DNA of 64,000 nucleotides from Chryseobacterium angstadtii (GCF_001045465.1 NZ_LFND01000007.1:310001-374000), one strand, 5' to 3'; shown: positions 36,120 through 44,816, counted from the first letter of the stretch. Notes: generated by a model not told the origin, from the sequence alone. Numbers and translations: made by a program.

Positions 36120-36986
36120 TTACTTATAGATTACTTTTGCTGTTTTAAAGATCTTTATAAATTCTTCCTTTTTCTCATTGGTGAATAAATCATTTTTGAT
36201 GGATATGAAGCAGGAATGAAAACTATTCTCACCTTGCGTCAGATACCAGACCTGTGATACTTTACAATTGCATTTTTCATTGATGGCATTTTGTATTGAA
36301 TACATGATCCATGGTTCTTTTGCTTTTACATCTTTTTCGATGAAGCTTAGCACGGCATCCTTTGATTTACTTTTTGCTGTTTTGTATACCTCATTCATCG
36401 CTTGTATTAAATCAACATTTTTAAGATCTGGATTTGAAGCTAAACTTAAATATTCTGAAGGCTTTTTCATATGAGCCACTAAAGTTATAAGTTGATTATT
36501 TTCATAAACTTCTTCGGTTATTTTCCAGTTTTCTATGTCAGGTATTTTCACAAAAACATGTTCGCTTTTCTTTTCCTGATACCCGCATAACTGTAAATAT
36601 TCCTCATCGACTGGTGCACCCAGTTCTCTTGCTTCAGTAAAATCATGGCAGGCCATTTTTTTATTGTTAATGGCAAGATGAGTTTTTCCTCTTAATATTA
36701 ATGCTGCCATATAGAGTTCTATAGGATTTGGCTTTAACGAAATAGCTTTGTTTAAGTCTGTTATGGCTTCTTTATATCTGTCATTATCGAACAGTAGAGA
36801 AGCTCTGACATAATAAACTTCAGCGAATGTAGGGTCCATTTCAATGGCTTTACTGTAGTCTTTTATTGCTTCTTCAAAATCGTTGTTTCCCTGTTTTGAT
36901 TTTCCGCTGTCAAAATATTCTGTGGCTGTTTGTCCAAAAGTGAAAACAAAGCTTAATAATGTGATCAGTAAAATTTTATATTTCAT
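36120..36986 (-). CDS. exported TPR-repeat protein
   Basis: 288 residues. Signal peptide at about 1-18 (MKYKILLITLLSFVFTFGQ). Three TPR repeats lie at about 22-125 (YFDSGKSKQGNNDFEEAIKDY, EVYYVRASLLFDNDRYKEAI, RGKTHLAINNKKMACHDF). The C-terminal half is a separate alpha/beta domain with a Cys pair (NEKCNCKV) and no recognised motif. Likely a periplasmic scaffold. Stand-alone gene. Confidence 0.78.
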   Translation of the reverse strand: MKYKILLITLLSFVFTFGQTATEYFDSGKSKQGNNDFEEAIKDYSKAIEMDPTFAEVYYVRASLLFDNDRYKEAITDLNKAISLKPNPIELYMAALILRGKTHLAINNKKMACHDFTEARELGAPVDEEYLQLCGYQEKKSEHVFVKIPDIENWKITEEVYENNQLITLVAHMKKPSEYLSLASNPDLKNVDLIQAMNEVYKTAKSKSKDAVLSFIEKDVKAKEPWIMYSIQNAINEKCNCKVSQVWYLTQGENSFHSCFISIKNDLFTNEKKEEFIKIFKTAKVIYK

Positions 36987-37053
36987 TGTTTGGTATTGAT
37001 GTAATGGTCCGGTTTTTTAGTACGTAAAGAAAACAAAACTAAGTAAACAAAAC

Positions 37054-37083
37054 AAAATCCCGAACTTATGAGTCCGGGATTTT
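37054..37083 (-). terminator. intrinsic terminator after the 382-residue secreted protein gene
   Basis: A 9-bp stem AAAATCCCG/CGGGATTTT (37054-37062 with 37075-37083) lies 5 bp past the stop at 37088 on the minus strand; the flank on that side is T-rich after transcription. Confidence 0.65.
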
Positions 37084-37087
37084 AAAT

Positions 37088-38236
37088 TTATTGCTTGATG
37101 CTTGAGATGATCGTTTTCAGGAAAGAATCTATTTCTTCAGCAGATCTTTCGTTGTCATAAATCCTACTGGAAATGACTAATGTTAAATTAGGATCGGTAG
37201 GATGATTGAGAATATAAATTCCGAATTTGCCATGTGTTGACCAATCTTTCTCTGTTCCTGTACGCTCATTATTAAACTGAACATCATCCCCAAACCAATA
37301 TCCTTTCATTTTATTAAATTCTACCGGTTTATATAAGGTCATCAGATCCATGCTTTTAGCTTCTTTATTCACTCTGTAATTTAGTTTTGGCAATCTGAAT
37401 GCATTCATTGTAGAATTTTTTAACCCATTTATATCATTCCACGGGAACTTATATTTGTTAGAGTCATAATCTTTAAAGTTTACTTTATATCCTCTATTAG
37501 CAACTATAACCCCTTCGTGAATAAAATCATTGGCCAATTCTTTTGGATTGAGGCCGGGATAGTCGCGGCTGTCCAGTGCATATATACTGTAGAATACAAG
37601 ATTTTTATCTTTAAGGACATATCCTAATTCTGTTTCTTTATCCCCTAATCTGCCGTTTTGTTCTAAGTCTATATCACCGGGAATATTGGTTTTATCTATT
37701 TTTAAATCTAAATAGGGAAGAAACAAATCCTTAGTTTCCCAGACCGGAACATTAAAGAAAATGGGCTCTAAAAGCTGTACTTTAGGACCATATTCCTTGT
37801 AGCCTATTTCCTGCTTCACCATTAATCCTACCTCTACCCGGATGCTTTTTTGTGCTTCGAGACCATTGGCCTGATCAAGAATCCATTGTAGGTTATTTCC
37901 GTTTGTTCCGAATCCACCTTCCCCAAAAACATTTAATTTCTTTTGAGCACTGGTTTTCAGGAAGTCTTCTATTGCTACATATCCATCTTTGTGAATTGCC
38001 CAATGATTGATATAAGTGTTTTTTGTATTAGCGAATTCCACATACAATTTGCAGAATCCGGATATCAGACCTACATCTTTAGGCTTTTTAAAACTCACCT
38101 GTAAGTTGGGCAGATCATTTTTGGAAATGGTAGAACCGGGTTTTATTTCCTTGCCATTAATGTAAGCCGAAAGCTGAGCGTTACCAAAACTAAAAGAAAG
38201 TAATGATAGGAGTAAAAATAAACGAATAGTTTTCAT
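37088..38236 (-). CDS. secreted protein of unknown function
   Basis: 382 residues. Signal peptide at about 1-20 (MKTIRLFLLLSLLSFSFGNAQ). The mature protein starts with a beta-rich domain (SAYINGKEIKPGSTIS, NLQVSFKKPKDVG) and continues with a helix-strand region ending in SAEEIDSFLKTIISSIKQ. No catalytic motif or T9SS sorting signal. Unrecognised; presumably periplasmic. Ends at its own hairpin terminator. Confidence 0.65.
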   Translation of the reverse strand: MKTIRLFLLLSLLSFSFGNAQLSAYINGKEIKPGSTISKNDLPNLQVSFKKPKDVGLISGFCKLYVEFANTKNTYINHWAIHKDGYVAIEDFLKTSAQKKLNVFGEGGFGTNGNNLQWILDQANGLEAQKSIRVEVGLMVKQEIGYKEYGPKVQLLEPIFFNVPVWETKDLFLPYLDLKIDKTNIPGDIDLEQNGRLGDKETELGYVLKDKNLVFYSIYALDSRDYPGLNPKELANDFIHEGVIVANRGYKVNFKDYDSNKYKFPWNDINGLKNSTMNAFRLPKLNYRVNKEAKSMDLMTLYKPVEFNKMKGYWFGDDVQFNNERTGTEKDWSTHGKFGIYILNHPTDPNLTLVISSRIYDNERSAEEIDSFLKTIISSIKQ

Positions 38237-38388
38237 GGTTTTAATTTAAGAATTCAATAGTTGTTAGTTTTTTTTATGAAAAATTTTTCAAATATAGTTT
38301 ATAGTGTAGAAATGCACAAATTGAAGCTAGTAATCATCTGTTCTCCGAGGTTTTTCGGATTTCGAAATATTTTATTAAGAGATCATTT

Positions 38389-39246
38389 TCATTTATACAA
38401 TTCCCTTTCAATAAAATTATTAACCTTTTTTAAAGTTTCCTCCGCTCGCTTTTCTTTTCCTTTAATGAGATCCTTTTTTGTTAACGGCTTTCCATCTGCA
38501 TCGGAAAAGATGGTATCCGACATTTCTGAAGAGCTATGAATGGTTTTTATATTTTTGGCAGGATCTTTTTTATACTCATTCCAGAGTTTATTGAATCTTT
38601 CATTGGTAAGAAAAACTTCTTTCATGTCTGAATCCATCAATGAAGGTTCATCATTGAGTTTTTTACTTCCTACCAGATTGAAAATATGATCCCCTTTATC
38701 GTCTCCGACATTTAAAATCAATCCGGGAAGCCCACAGAATTTATAAGGTCCGTCCTGTATCTGAATATCATTCGTGAACCAGGCTATCCAGTTTCTTCCG
38801 CCAAAAGTGGTGGTTGCTTTCTGAACTTTAAAACCTTCTATACTTTTTGTTTCAGGAAGAATAGTCCAGTTCATTTTGTGTTCTTCTTTTAAAGCGACGT
38901 TAGTGGCATTGAGAGACGTATGATAAACCGTTTCTAAATTGGGATACTTCTTCGAAACCCGGAAATTCACTTTTGGCTGTTTAATTTTTCTCATATCAAA
39001 GACATACGTGTGTGAAGCTTTTCCTTTTTCAAATTGTGCTTTAAAAAGGGAATCTCTGATGATCAACTGGGCGCTGTAGAAATTGGATCCCTCTTTTGTA
39101 ATGTCAAGGTTCATCATTTCTTTGTCTACGTTTTCTTTGTGTAAAGAATCTATTTTAAAAGAATATTCATAGGAAAATCTTTGATTTTGAGCGAATAGGA
39201 GAGAAGATGTGAAAATGAAGATTAAAAGGATCGTAAGGTTTCTCAT
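38389..39246 (-). CDS. GLPGLI family protein
   Basis: 285 residues. Signal peptide at about 1-20. The family motif GLPGLI is present as CGLPGLILNVGDDKGDH at 171-187, after the conserved WTILPETKSIEGFKVQKA strand-turn and IAWFTNDI. GLPGLI proteins are exported beta-rich proteins restricted to Bacteroidota, often found next to TonB receptors or metal-stress genes; their function is unknown. Stand-alone here. No T9SS signal. Confidence 0.92.
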   Translation of the reverse strand: MRNLTILLIFIFTSSLLFAQNQRFSYEYSFKIDSLHKENVDKEMMNLDITKEGSNFYSAQLIIRDSLFKAQFEKGKASHTYVFDMRKIKQPKVNFRVSKKYPNLETVYHTSLNATNVALKEEHKMNWTILPETKSIEGFKVQKATTTFGGRNWIAWFTNDIQIQDGPYKFCGLPGLILNVGDDKGDHIFNLVGSKKLNDEPSLMDSDMKEVFLTNERFNKLWNEYKKDPAKNIKTIHSSSEMSDTIFSDADGKPLTKKDLIKGKEKRAEETLKKVNNFIERELYK

Positions 39247-39388
39247 TTTTTAGGATATGTTTTTATGGTAGGTTTTGTTGGAATTATAACTAAAGTTTGA
39301 GGTTTTACGCTCGGGTGTGAAATCGAAATATAAAAACGGTTTCATCACTGATGTTGAGTATTGCAATTTCACCCCAATATTACAGGAT

Positions 39389-39399
39389 CCGTGTTAGCA
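39389..39399. repeat. short tail repeat shared by two accessory genes (copy 1)
   Basis: CCGTGTTAGCA, just past the stop of the zinc-ribbon gene, is repeated exactly at 42979-42989 just past the stop of the DUF262 gene; the following 20 bp are also similar (TAGTCGTTTTAGCGTTC and CAGCTATTTTAACATTC). An imperfect palindrome (39313-39323 with 39366-39375) lies next to it. Confidence 0.55.
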
Positions 39400-39408
39400 G
39401 TAGTCGTT

Positions 39409-40041
39409 TTAGCGTTCGTTAATTATATCAAATGGCGTTGTGTAAGAGCCCATAGTTTTCAAGTATTTTTTGTCTTCTTCTGTTAATTCATTGGTTCCAA
39501 GTGCAATGTCTTCACATATATTTCCGTCTTGCCTTTTTAGGGCAAATTCAATGGCTTCAATTTTTGGTTTTTTGTTCAATCCCAACATGGTTAAGTCCAT
39601 AAATTGTCCTTGTGCAATTTCTCCTTTTGTTATTTGGCCAAGTAGAAAAAAATATCTGTCTGTTATTTGAATGGAGTTTTCAAGTTTAAACTGTGCCACA
39701 GTTAAGTTGTGCCAATTATTTCCGCAATATCTGCATTGTCTTGCGTAGGGTGTTCTTGCCAGCCTGTTACATTTAGGACAATAGTTCAGAAAAACTTTTT
39801 CAGGTGTTTCCTGCATTATTCGTTGGGCAACATTGAATTCAAATTCTTCATATCCGTCTTTGAGATACTCTTTTATGTCAGGCTGTTCACTGATCCAACC
39901 TCTGTCAACCATCATTTTTCTCATTGTTGGGTTGCCCTCTGTTTTATAAGTATAGATCTGATATTTCAATGCCAGCTTCTCATCGTCTGTCATTAAATTA
40001 CTGAAATAATTTCTGATATAATTTGCTGTTTCTTTGTCCAT
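39409..40041 (-). CDS. zinc-ribbon protein of unknown function
   Basis: 210 residues, soluble. A clear four-Cys zinc ribbon (C88-x2-C91 ... C103-x2-C106) sits in the middle, preceded by a helical region and followed by about 100 residues with no known domain. Zinc ribbons of this size often bind nucleic acid or proteins. It has no close co-transcribed neighbour. The short tail shared with the DUF262 gene suggests it is an acquired gene. Confidence 0.65.
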   Translation of the reverse strand: MDKETANYIRNYFSNLMTDDEKLALKYQIYTYKTEGNPTMRKMMVDRGWISEQPDIKEYLKDGYEEFEFNVAQRIMQETPEKVFLNYCPKCNRLARTPYARQCRYCGNNWHNLTVAQFKLENSIQITDRYFFLLGQITKGEIAQGQFMDLTMLGLNKKPKIEAIEFALKRQDGNICEDIALGTNELTEEDKKYLKTMGSYTTPFDIINER

Positions 40042-40154
40042 GTAAGTCTGTTAAGGTTGCCTTCAGTGTTTCTATGCCTGGCGAGGGTATGAACCTCGGA
40101 ACCTGTTATTACTTTAAATATTAAATTTCTTTTCAAGCGCTTGTTCTGAAGTTG

Positions 40155-40748
40155 TTATTCAGGTATTATGGGTTCGGCGCCATGATAATATTTCATATTT
40201 TCCCAATTAACATCAGGGAGTTTCATAAATTCTTCAGCAGTAAAAGATTGTTTAAAATCATTGATATAACCAAAATGTTTTGGATTTAACGTATCTATAC
40301 TGCTCACTGTACCTTTGTTGTAATACCAAAATGTATATAATTTTTTACCCTGTTTATTATAAAAATATTTATTGGTTTCTTCCTCTCCACCAATGATTGA
40401 GCTGTAATAAATTTCACGGTTATTTTTGTCAATAACTGAAATCCCATCATTTTCATCTTTAATTCCATTATGGTAATCTTTATGGGTTTGTTTAAAGTAT
40501 TCTCCCATTTTTTCTGACTCAATTATTTCAATAGAAGAAATTTCAAAGTTTTCCTTTAAAACATTCTCAGGGTTTTCGGTTTCGTCTAAATAATAAATTA
40601 GATGAGTTATTTTTTCATTGAAATACTCTTCTTTCTTTTTTATACATCCATTTTTATAATACACTTTTAAATATCTTTCCGCGGAATTGATGAAATCTAA
40701 ATCTATTTCATTTTCAAAATAACTTTCATACTTAATTTCAAATTCCAT
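40155..40748 (-). CDS. hypothetical accessory protein
   Basis: 197 residues, strongly acidic and very rich in Asn, Glu, Lys, Tyr with A/T-ending codons, unlike the core genes nearby. No signal peptide, membrane span or motif. Strands such as YLKVYYKNGCIKKKEEYF and KYFYNKQGKKLYTFWYYNK recall MORN/YD-type antitoxin or immunity repeats, but this is weak. Orphan gene of the accessory block. Confidence 0.55.
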   Translation of the reverse strand: MEFEIKYESYFENEIDLDFINSAERYLKVYYKNGCIKKKEEYFNEKITHLIYYLDETENPENVLKENFEISSIEIIESEKMGEYFKQTHKDYHNGIKDENDGISVIDKNNREIYYSSIIGGEEETNKYFYNKQGKKLYTFWYYNKGTVSSIDTLNPKHFGYINDFKQSFTAEEFMKLPDVNWENMKYYHGAEPIIPE

Positions 40749-40843
40749 GATGCTTATTTTTTAGCGGTTTTTGTATTATTTAAAATTACTGAGTTGTTTT
40801 GAATTAATTGGGTACGAGAAGGATGCCAGCGCCAGCGGGGGAA

Positions 40844-41503
40844 TTAGTAAGCTGTAACATTCAAAATTCCATCAATCCCTCTCTTTCCATATATACTAAC
40901 TGATTTACTTTTTGGAGTGTAATCGATTTGTGTAATATCCAATTTGTTTAAAGTTTCTATTAGTTTTCCTTTCTCATAGTTAATAATTTCCCAATTGACC
41001 ATTAGTAGAGGATCATTTCCTAATTCAGAAGTTGCAATCTTGGTTTTCATAAACTCCATTACATCGTATTTTTTTAAAGAATTAGCCTCTATAGTATAAT
41101 AGTTGGGTTTTTCAATGTTTAAATGATACTCTTGAATTAAGGACCAAAATTTGCCAGACCAATTTCGAGTGTCCCAAATTTTAATTTTTGAATTTAGTAC
41201 TTGTTCAATTTCGGGTTTATTCTCTATGTCTTCAATTAATAAATTGGTCAGTATATTAATATCGTAAACGTATTCTGATCCTCTTAGTTTTTCAATTAAA
41301 AGTGGTTCAAAAGGCTTTAATCTTATTTTAGATTCCTGTAATTGATAAATAAAATTACCTAAATCAACCCCGGTTTTAGTTTTTAAATTTGAGGAAATAA
41401 AATTATTCCGCTCATTTTTATTCATTTTTTTCAGACCAAATGAATCATTTGTTTTACAACTTAAAATTATCGTAAAAACAGAAAATAAAAATAATAATCT
41501 CAT
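40844..41503 (-). CDS. lipoprotein with a TonB-plug-like C-terminus
   Basis: Start taken at the ATG at 41503, where MRLLFLFSVFTIILSC is a lipoprotein signal (Cys16); an ATG six codons upstream is equally in frame. About 219 residues. Most of the protein is helical with no known domain. The end, SVSIYGKRGIDGILNVTAY, closely resembles the IYGSRGANGVILITT plug-domain end of TonB receptors although no barrel follows. Low-GC accessory gene. Confidence 0.6.
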   Translation of the reverse strand: MRLLFLFSVFTIILSCKTNDSFGLKKMNKNERNNFISSNLKTKTGVDLGNFIYQLQESKIRLKPFEPLLIEKLRGSEYVYDINILTNLLIEDIENKPEIEQVLNSKIKIWDTRNWSGKFWSLIQEYHLNIEKPNYYTIEANSLKKYDVMEFMKTKIATSELGNDPLLMVNWEIINYEKGKLIETLNKLDITQIDYTPKSKSVSIYGKRGIDGILNVTAY

Positions 41504-41661
41504 ATTTGATTGTACATTCATAATAGTGGCTTATAGTTTTTACAATCTCCAAATCTACAGATTATAATATATTTATTGAATTGATGAATACAGTATTATC
41601 CCACCACTGGATTAAAGTCGGGAGACTTTGCATAGTGGGGAATAGAGGAGATATTTGATCT

Positions 41662-42594
41662 TCATTGTCTGCCATTTGCAGAAAGTATGTTTTCGCTAAT
41701 ATCTGCCACTTGTATGCTTTTAATGGCTGAGCTGGTGAGAGACGTTGTACTTCCACCGATGATGTATAATTTATTGTTGTATACTTCCGCTGCAGCGTGT
41801 CTCCTGGGAATCATATTGGATGATAGCTGATGTAATTTATTGGTGGTTGTATCAAAATAGGCCAGGAAACTTTGATTATTAAAACCACCTACAATAAAAA
41901 TCTTATTATCGGATACAGCTAATGAGTGCCCGGATATGCCAACAGGCATCGTGTACTTATCGACCCAACGATTAGTATTGAGATCGTAAACATTGATCAG
42001 ACGGGATGGGGTCCCGTTAAAACCACCAATTACATAAAGCTTATCATTAACAATTTTGCCTTTTGCTTCTCTGGCTGTGGGCATATCTGGTAATGGATTC
42101 CAGGTATTTGAAGCAATATCATAGTACTGGAATTTATTGGAAAATACGGTGGTTGCGGCTCCGTTTAATCCGCTGCCGCCAAATACATATATTCTGCCAT
42201 TATGGATGGCTGAACCTGAATTTCCCGTATAGGAACGATTAACAGCTCCCTTCGTTAGTGTATTGGTGGCAAGGTCTACAATTTCAAGATGGCTGTTTCC
42301 CCAACCGTTAAAAATATAAATTTTATTGTTGTAAGTCTCCGAATTAGCAAATCTTTTGGGAAGCAGACTAGAATTGAGAATACTCCAGCTATTACTGGTA
42401 ATATTATATTTCTCAACATACCTTGCATCACTTGCTTTTTCCTGATACCCATTGCTCACATATATATGATCATTCACGATTACACTGGCTGTGGCCCCTC
42501 TGCCTGCAGACATATTGGCGAGATTTTTAAAATGAAGTGTCTGTGCGTGAGCTAGTATTGAACCTAAAAATGAAAGAATTAATAACTTTTTCAA
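41662..42594 (-). CDS. secreted Kelch-repeat beta-propeller protein
   Basis: 310 residues. Signal peptide at about 1-17 (MKKLLILSFLGSILAHAQ). Six Kelch-type repeats with the GG...Y...W pattern: IYVFGGSG, LYVIGGFNG, IFIVGGFN and LYIIGGSTTS are blade ends, each followed by a D-x-x-T-N-x-W strand. It forms a propeller with no enzyme site. Ends in ENILSANGRQ with no T9SS domain, so it is either periplasmic or a shortened version of a longer protein. Confidence 0.85.
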   Translation of the reverse strand: MKKLLILSFLGSILAHAQTLHFKNLANMSAGRGATASVIVNDHIYVSNGYQEKASDARYVEKYNITSNSWSILNSSLLPKRFANSETYNNKIYIFNGWGNSHLEIVDLATNTLTKGAVNRSYTGNSGSAIHNGRIYVFGGSGLNGAATTVFSNKFQYYDIASNTWNPLPDMPTAREAKGKIVNDKLYVIGGFNGTPSRLINVYDLNTNRWVDKYTMPVGISGHSLAVSDNKIFIVGGFNNQSFLAYFDTTTNKLHQLSSNMIPRRHAAAEVYNNKLYIIGGSTTSLTSSAIKSIQVADISENILSANGRQ

Positions 42595-42732
42595 TGATAT
42601 TAGTATTTATTTTTATTTAAATCTCTTTAATTGAATAGCGTGGTTTAAAGATAGGAAAAAGTTGAAAAAGAATTTTCTAAAATGCTTTTAGCCAGATGAA
42701 CATAAAGATATTTTGAAGACTTACCTTTTTTG
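42595..42732. other. intergenic sequence with a 17-bp tandem duplication
   Basis: The 14-mer TTTGAAGACTTACC occurs at 42712-42725 and again at 42729-42742. The second copy runs into the XRE-like fragment below. The rest is AT-rich DNA with no gene. Confidence 0.5.
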
Positions 42733-42855
42733 AAGACTTACCCAGTAAGCGATATAGAAAATGGGAAGAGAAATTTTGCATTTACTACATTAATTGATTT
42801 GGCTAGAGGTCTAAATGTATCGCCTAAAGATTTATTGGATTTTAAAATTGATTAG
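42733..42855 (+). pseudogene. remnant of an XRE-family HTH regulator
   Basis: In frame to a TAG at 42853-42855 the plus strand encodes KTYPVSDIENGKRN, then FAFTTLIDLARGLNV and SPKDLLDFKID. This is the second half of a lambda-repressor-type helix-turn-helix (usual form RTYVSDIE-GKRN, then the SPKELL tail). Everything upstream, including the first HTH helix and the start codon, is missing, and the junction lies in a 17-bp tandem duplication. A terminator immediately follows. It lies tail to tail with the DUF262 gene. Confidence 0.8.
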
Positions 42856-42859
42856 AAAC

Positions 42860-42881
42860 CCCGACGGGAGTCGGGATTTTT
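42860..42881 (+). terminator. terminator after the XRE remnant
   Basis: CCCGAC/GTCGGG stem (42860-42865 with 42870-42875), 4-nt loop, then ATTTTTC. It probably belonged to the now-broken regulator gene. Confidence 0.7.
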
Positions 42882-42899
42882 CTTTATTAACCTATCAGG

Positions 42900-42986
42900 T
42901 AACATTCAAGGGCTTTACGTAGGCAGGTTTCGGAGCACGAAGCTCCAAGTTCGTACGTTAACCTGCCTAATGCAAAACCCGTGTTA
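42900..42986. repeat. 87-bp nested hairpin with bulges (recombination-site-like)
   Basis: Four nested arm pairs: TAACA (42900-42904) with TGTTA (42982-42986); GGGCTTT (42910-42916) with AAAACCC (42974-42980); TAGGCAGGTT (42920-42929) with AACCTGCCTA (42960-42969); GGAGC (42932-42936) with GCTCC (42942-42946). The asymmetric internal bulges are reminiscent of folded integron attC sites, but the consensus R boxes are absent. Confidence 0.6.
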
Positions 42987-42989
42987 GCA
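42979..42989. repeat. short tail repeat shared by two accessory genes (copy 2)
   Basis: Exact copy of CCGTGTTAGCA found at 39389-39399. It forms the outer arm of the nested hairpin above and lies 5 bp past the DUF262-fusion stop codon. Confidence 0.55.
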
Positions 42990-42993
42990 ACAG

Positions 42994-44751
42994 CTATTTT
43001 AACATTCTTTGCCATAGACTTACTTCTTTATCACGTGGAATTTGTATCGTGCTTGTTCCTTGTCTTTCATAATAATTGTCTCCAAATTTTACAGGTTCAC
43101 CATCTGTTTCAATTTTGAAAATAAGGATTGATTTGTCGTAGTAATTGAAGTAGTCTATGTTACGAAGTATTTGGTCAATATATTTTGATGGAGTAATTTT
43201 CGAGTGTTTTATTTTGTTTTCTATAACAGTTCGATATTCTTCGTGATTCTTATATTTTTTAACTTCTTCCTGAACTCCAGTAACTAAAAACTCTTTAAAA
43301 ATAACAGATTTAGATTTGTAGTATTTCTCGTGGAAGTCACTATCTGCTTTTTTGTCTGCAACACCGATAATAACATAACCAATACTATCTTTGCTTATAT
43401 TTGCGATTGCTGTCAAAGTTTTTAAAATTTTATCAAAACAGCCATCGTCAAATCCACTATCATTGTGCATTTTATGAAAACCAATTTTAAAGTCATAACA
43501 AGTATTTTCTGTATGAGAACTTTCTAGTATGTTTTCTAGTTTTAAAACACCGTTATTTAAAGCTGGGTCACTTTCACTTCTTTTAATAAAATATTTCCGA
43601 ATTAATCCTTTAACAACCTCGACTCCTTGCTCACGCTGTTGAGATAAATTATAGAACTCTGCATTAGAAGTTAAATATTTATCACCAGCACCTTCAAGAG
43701 ATTTACATAAGTCAGAGTAGCTAGTAATTTTTAGCTGTTCTTTTACTAGCAAGTCATAAAAGGCTAAGAAAAAAACTTGAAACGAACGATTAACATAAGA
43801 TGTCTGTCTCTTAAATAAAACCCTAAAAAATGAACTTCTTGTGGCTTCAAATGTCTTACGAAACTCTTCAAATACTGACTCAAACATTTTAACAATATAT
43901 GATTCGCCTAATTTTTTTATCGTTTGTTCGATTATTAAATTCTCGCCATAAAAATTATCAAGGTTTTTTGATGTTGCAGCAGGTCTTGGCTCAATTAAAA
44001 TTGCACTAAGTAAATGTGCTAATAGTTCTTCATCTCTTGATTCTCTTATATTTTCATTTGTAATAAGATTGTGTTTACGCCAAAAAATTCCACCCATATC
44101 AATTCCATAACCTAAACTTTTGTTATTAATAGAAATTTTCTTCATATTGTTTAGTGTAAGTCTTTCAGTGTGAGAAACATCACCACGAACACTTTCAGAC
44201 AATTGTCTGACTAGTTTACCGAATGAATTAATTGAACCAGCTTGTCTCAATTCTTGACTTGATAGATGTTTTCCATTTGAATTAATTCGTTTAAAAATAT
44301 CGTCAATTGCGGTTTCTTCTTTAAAAATTGATACAGATAGAGGTAATTGGTAACTTGCGATATTCTTACAAAGTTCTCTACTTAACTTTGGTGTCTTTTG
44401 CGTTAATAGTCCTTTGTCAAGTAAATATTTTGTATTTGCAATTGTTTCCAAATCAAAATATTTGCCTTCATAAGAGAATTCACCTTCAATAAAGGATGTG
44501 ATTGCATTTAGTCTTTGCATACCATCTATTATTTCAAGAATAGTATTCCCTTTATAGGAAATTTCAGCAACTAAAAAAAGTGGAACAGGATAGTTAAGTG
44601 AAATTGAGTCAATGAATTTTTCTTTTTCTTCAATTGTCCAAACAAGTTTACGCTGATAACGTCTATTTACCAATAATTGTTCTTTTTGGTAATAGTCAAA
44701 AATTGTTTCTACTGTCTCTGGCCTGATAATTAGTTTTTTTGTTATATCCAT
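42994..44751 (-). CDS. DUF262 (GmrS-like) plus AlbA_2/Schlafen-like fusion protein, putative defence factor
   Basis: 585 residues. Residues 1-170 are a DUF262/ParB-like NTPase: NRRYQRKLVWTIEEKEKFIDSI, then EIIDGMQRL (76-81; usual DGQQRL, Q replaced by M) and FKRINSNGKHLSSQELR. A helical middle (220-390) follows. The last 170 residues resemble the AlbA_2 fold of Schlafen-type proteins (ENTCYDFKIGFHKM, LTAIANISKDSIGYVIIGVAD, YYERQGTSTIQI). DUF262 is the N-terminal part of GmrSD and several anti-phage nucleases; AlbA_2 domains occur in defence and RNA-binding proteins. No HNH motif is seen. Stand-alone with its own good promoter. Confidence 0.8.
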   Translation of the reverse strand: MDITKKLIIRPETVETIFDYYQKEQLLVNRRYQRKLVWTIEEKEKFIDSISLNYPVPLFLVAEISYKGNTILEIIDGMQRLNAITSFIEGEFSYEGKYFDLETIANTKYLLDKGLLTQKTPKLSRELCKNIASYQLPLSVSIFKEETAIDDIFKRINSNGKHLSSQELRQAGSINSFGKLVRQLSESVRGDVSHTERLTLNNMKKISINNKSLGYGIDMGGIFWRKHNLITNENIRESRDEELLAHLLSAILIEPRPAATSKNLDNFYGENLIIEQTIKKLGESYIVKMFESVFEEFRKTFEATRSSFFRVLFKRQTSYVNRSFQVFFLAFYDLLVKEQLKITSYSDLCKSLEGAGDKYLTSNAEFYNLSQQREQGVEVVKGLIRKYFIKRSESDPALNNGVLKLENILESSHTENTCYDFKIGFHKMHNDSGFDDGCFDKILKTLTAIANISKDSIGYVIIGVADKKADSDFHEKYYKSKSVIFKEFLVTGVQEEVKKYKNHEEYRTVIENKIKHSKITPSKYIDQILRNIDYFNYYDKSILIFKIETDGEPVKFGDNYYERQGTSTIQIPRDKEVSLWQRMLK

Positions 44752-44788
44752 TGTCTTTTGTATGTCTGTTTATAATTGCTGTGTCATC

Positions 44789-44816
44789 CAAATTTACGCA
44801 TTGCACCAATATACAA
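44789..44816 (-). promoter_or_regulatory. promoter of the DUF262 fusion gene
   Basis: Minus strand: TTG at 44816-44814, 17-nt spacer, TAAATTTG at 44796-44789, an exact Bacteroidota -33/-7 pair, 38 bp before the ATG at 44751. Confidence 0.75.

Noticed and set aside
41562-41756. 64-codon frame overlapping the end of the Kelch gene
   Set aside because: Out-of-frame extension over the last Kelch blade; might mark an old frameshift but no sorting domain is recognisable in it.
42900-42990. Nested hairpin read as a true integron attC site
   Set aside because: It lacks the RYYYAAC and GTTRRRY boxes and no integron integrase is in the window; kept only as a recombination-site-like structure.
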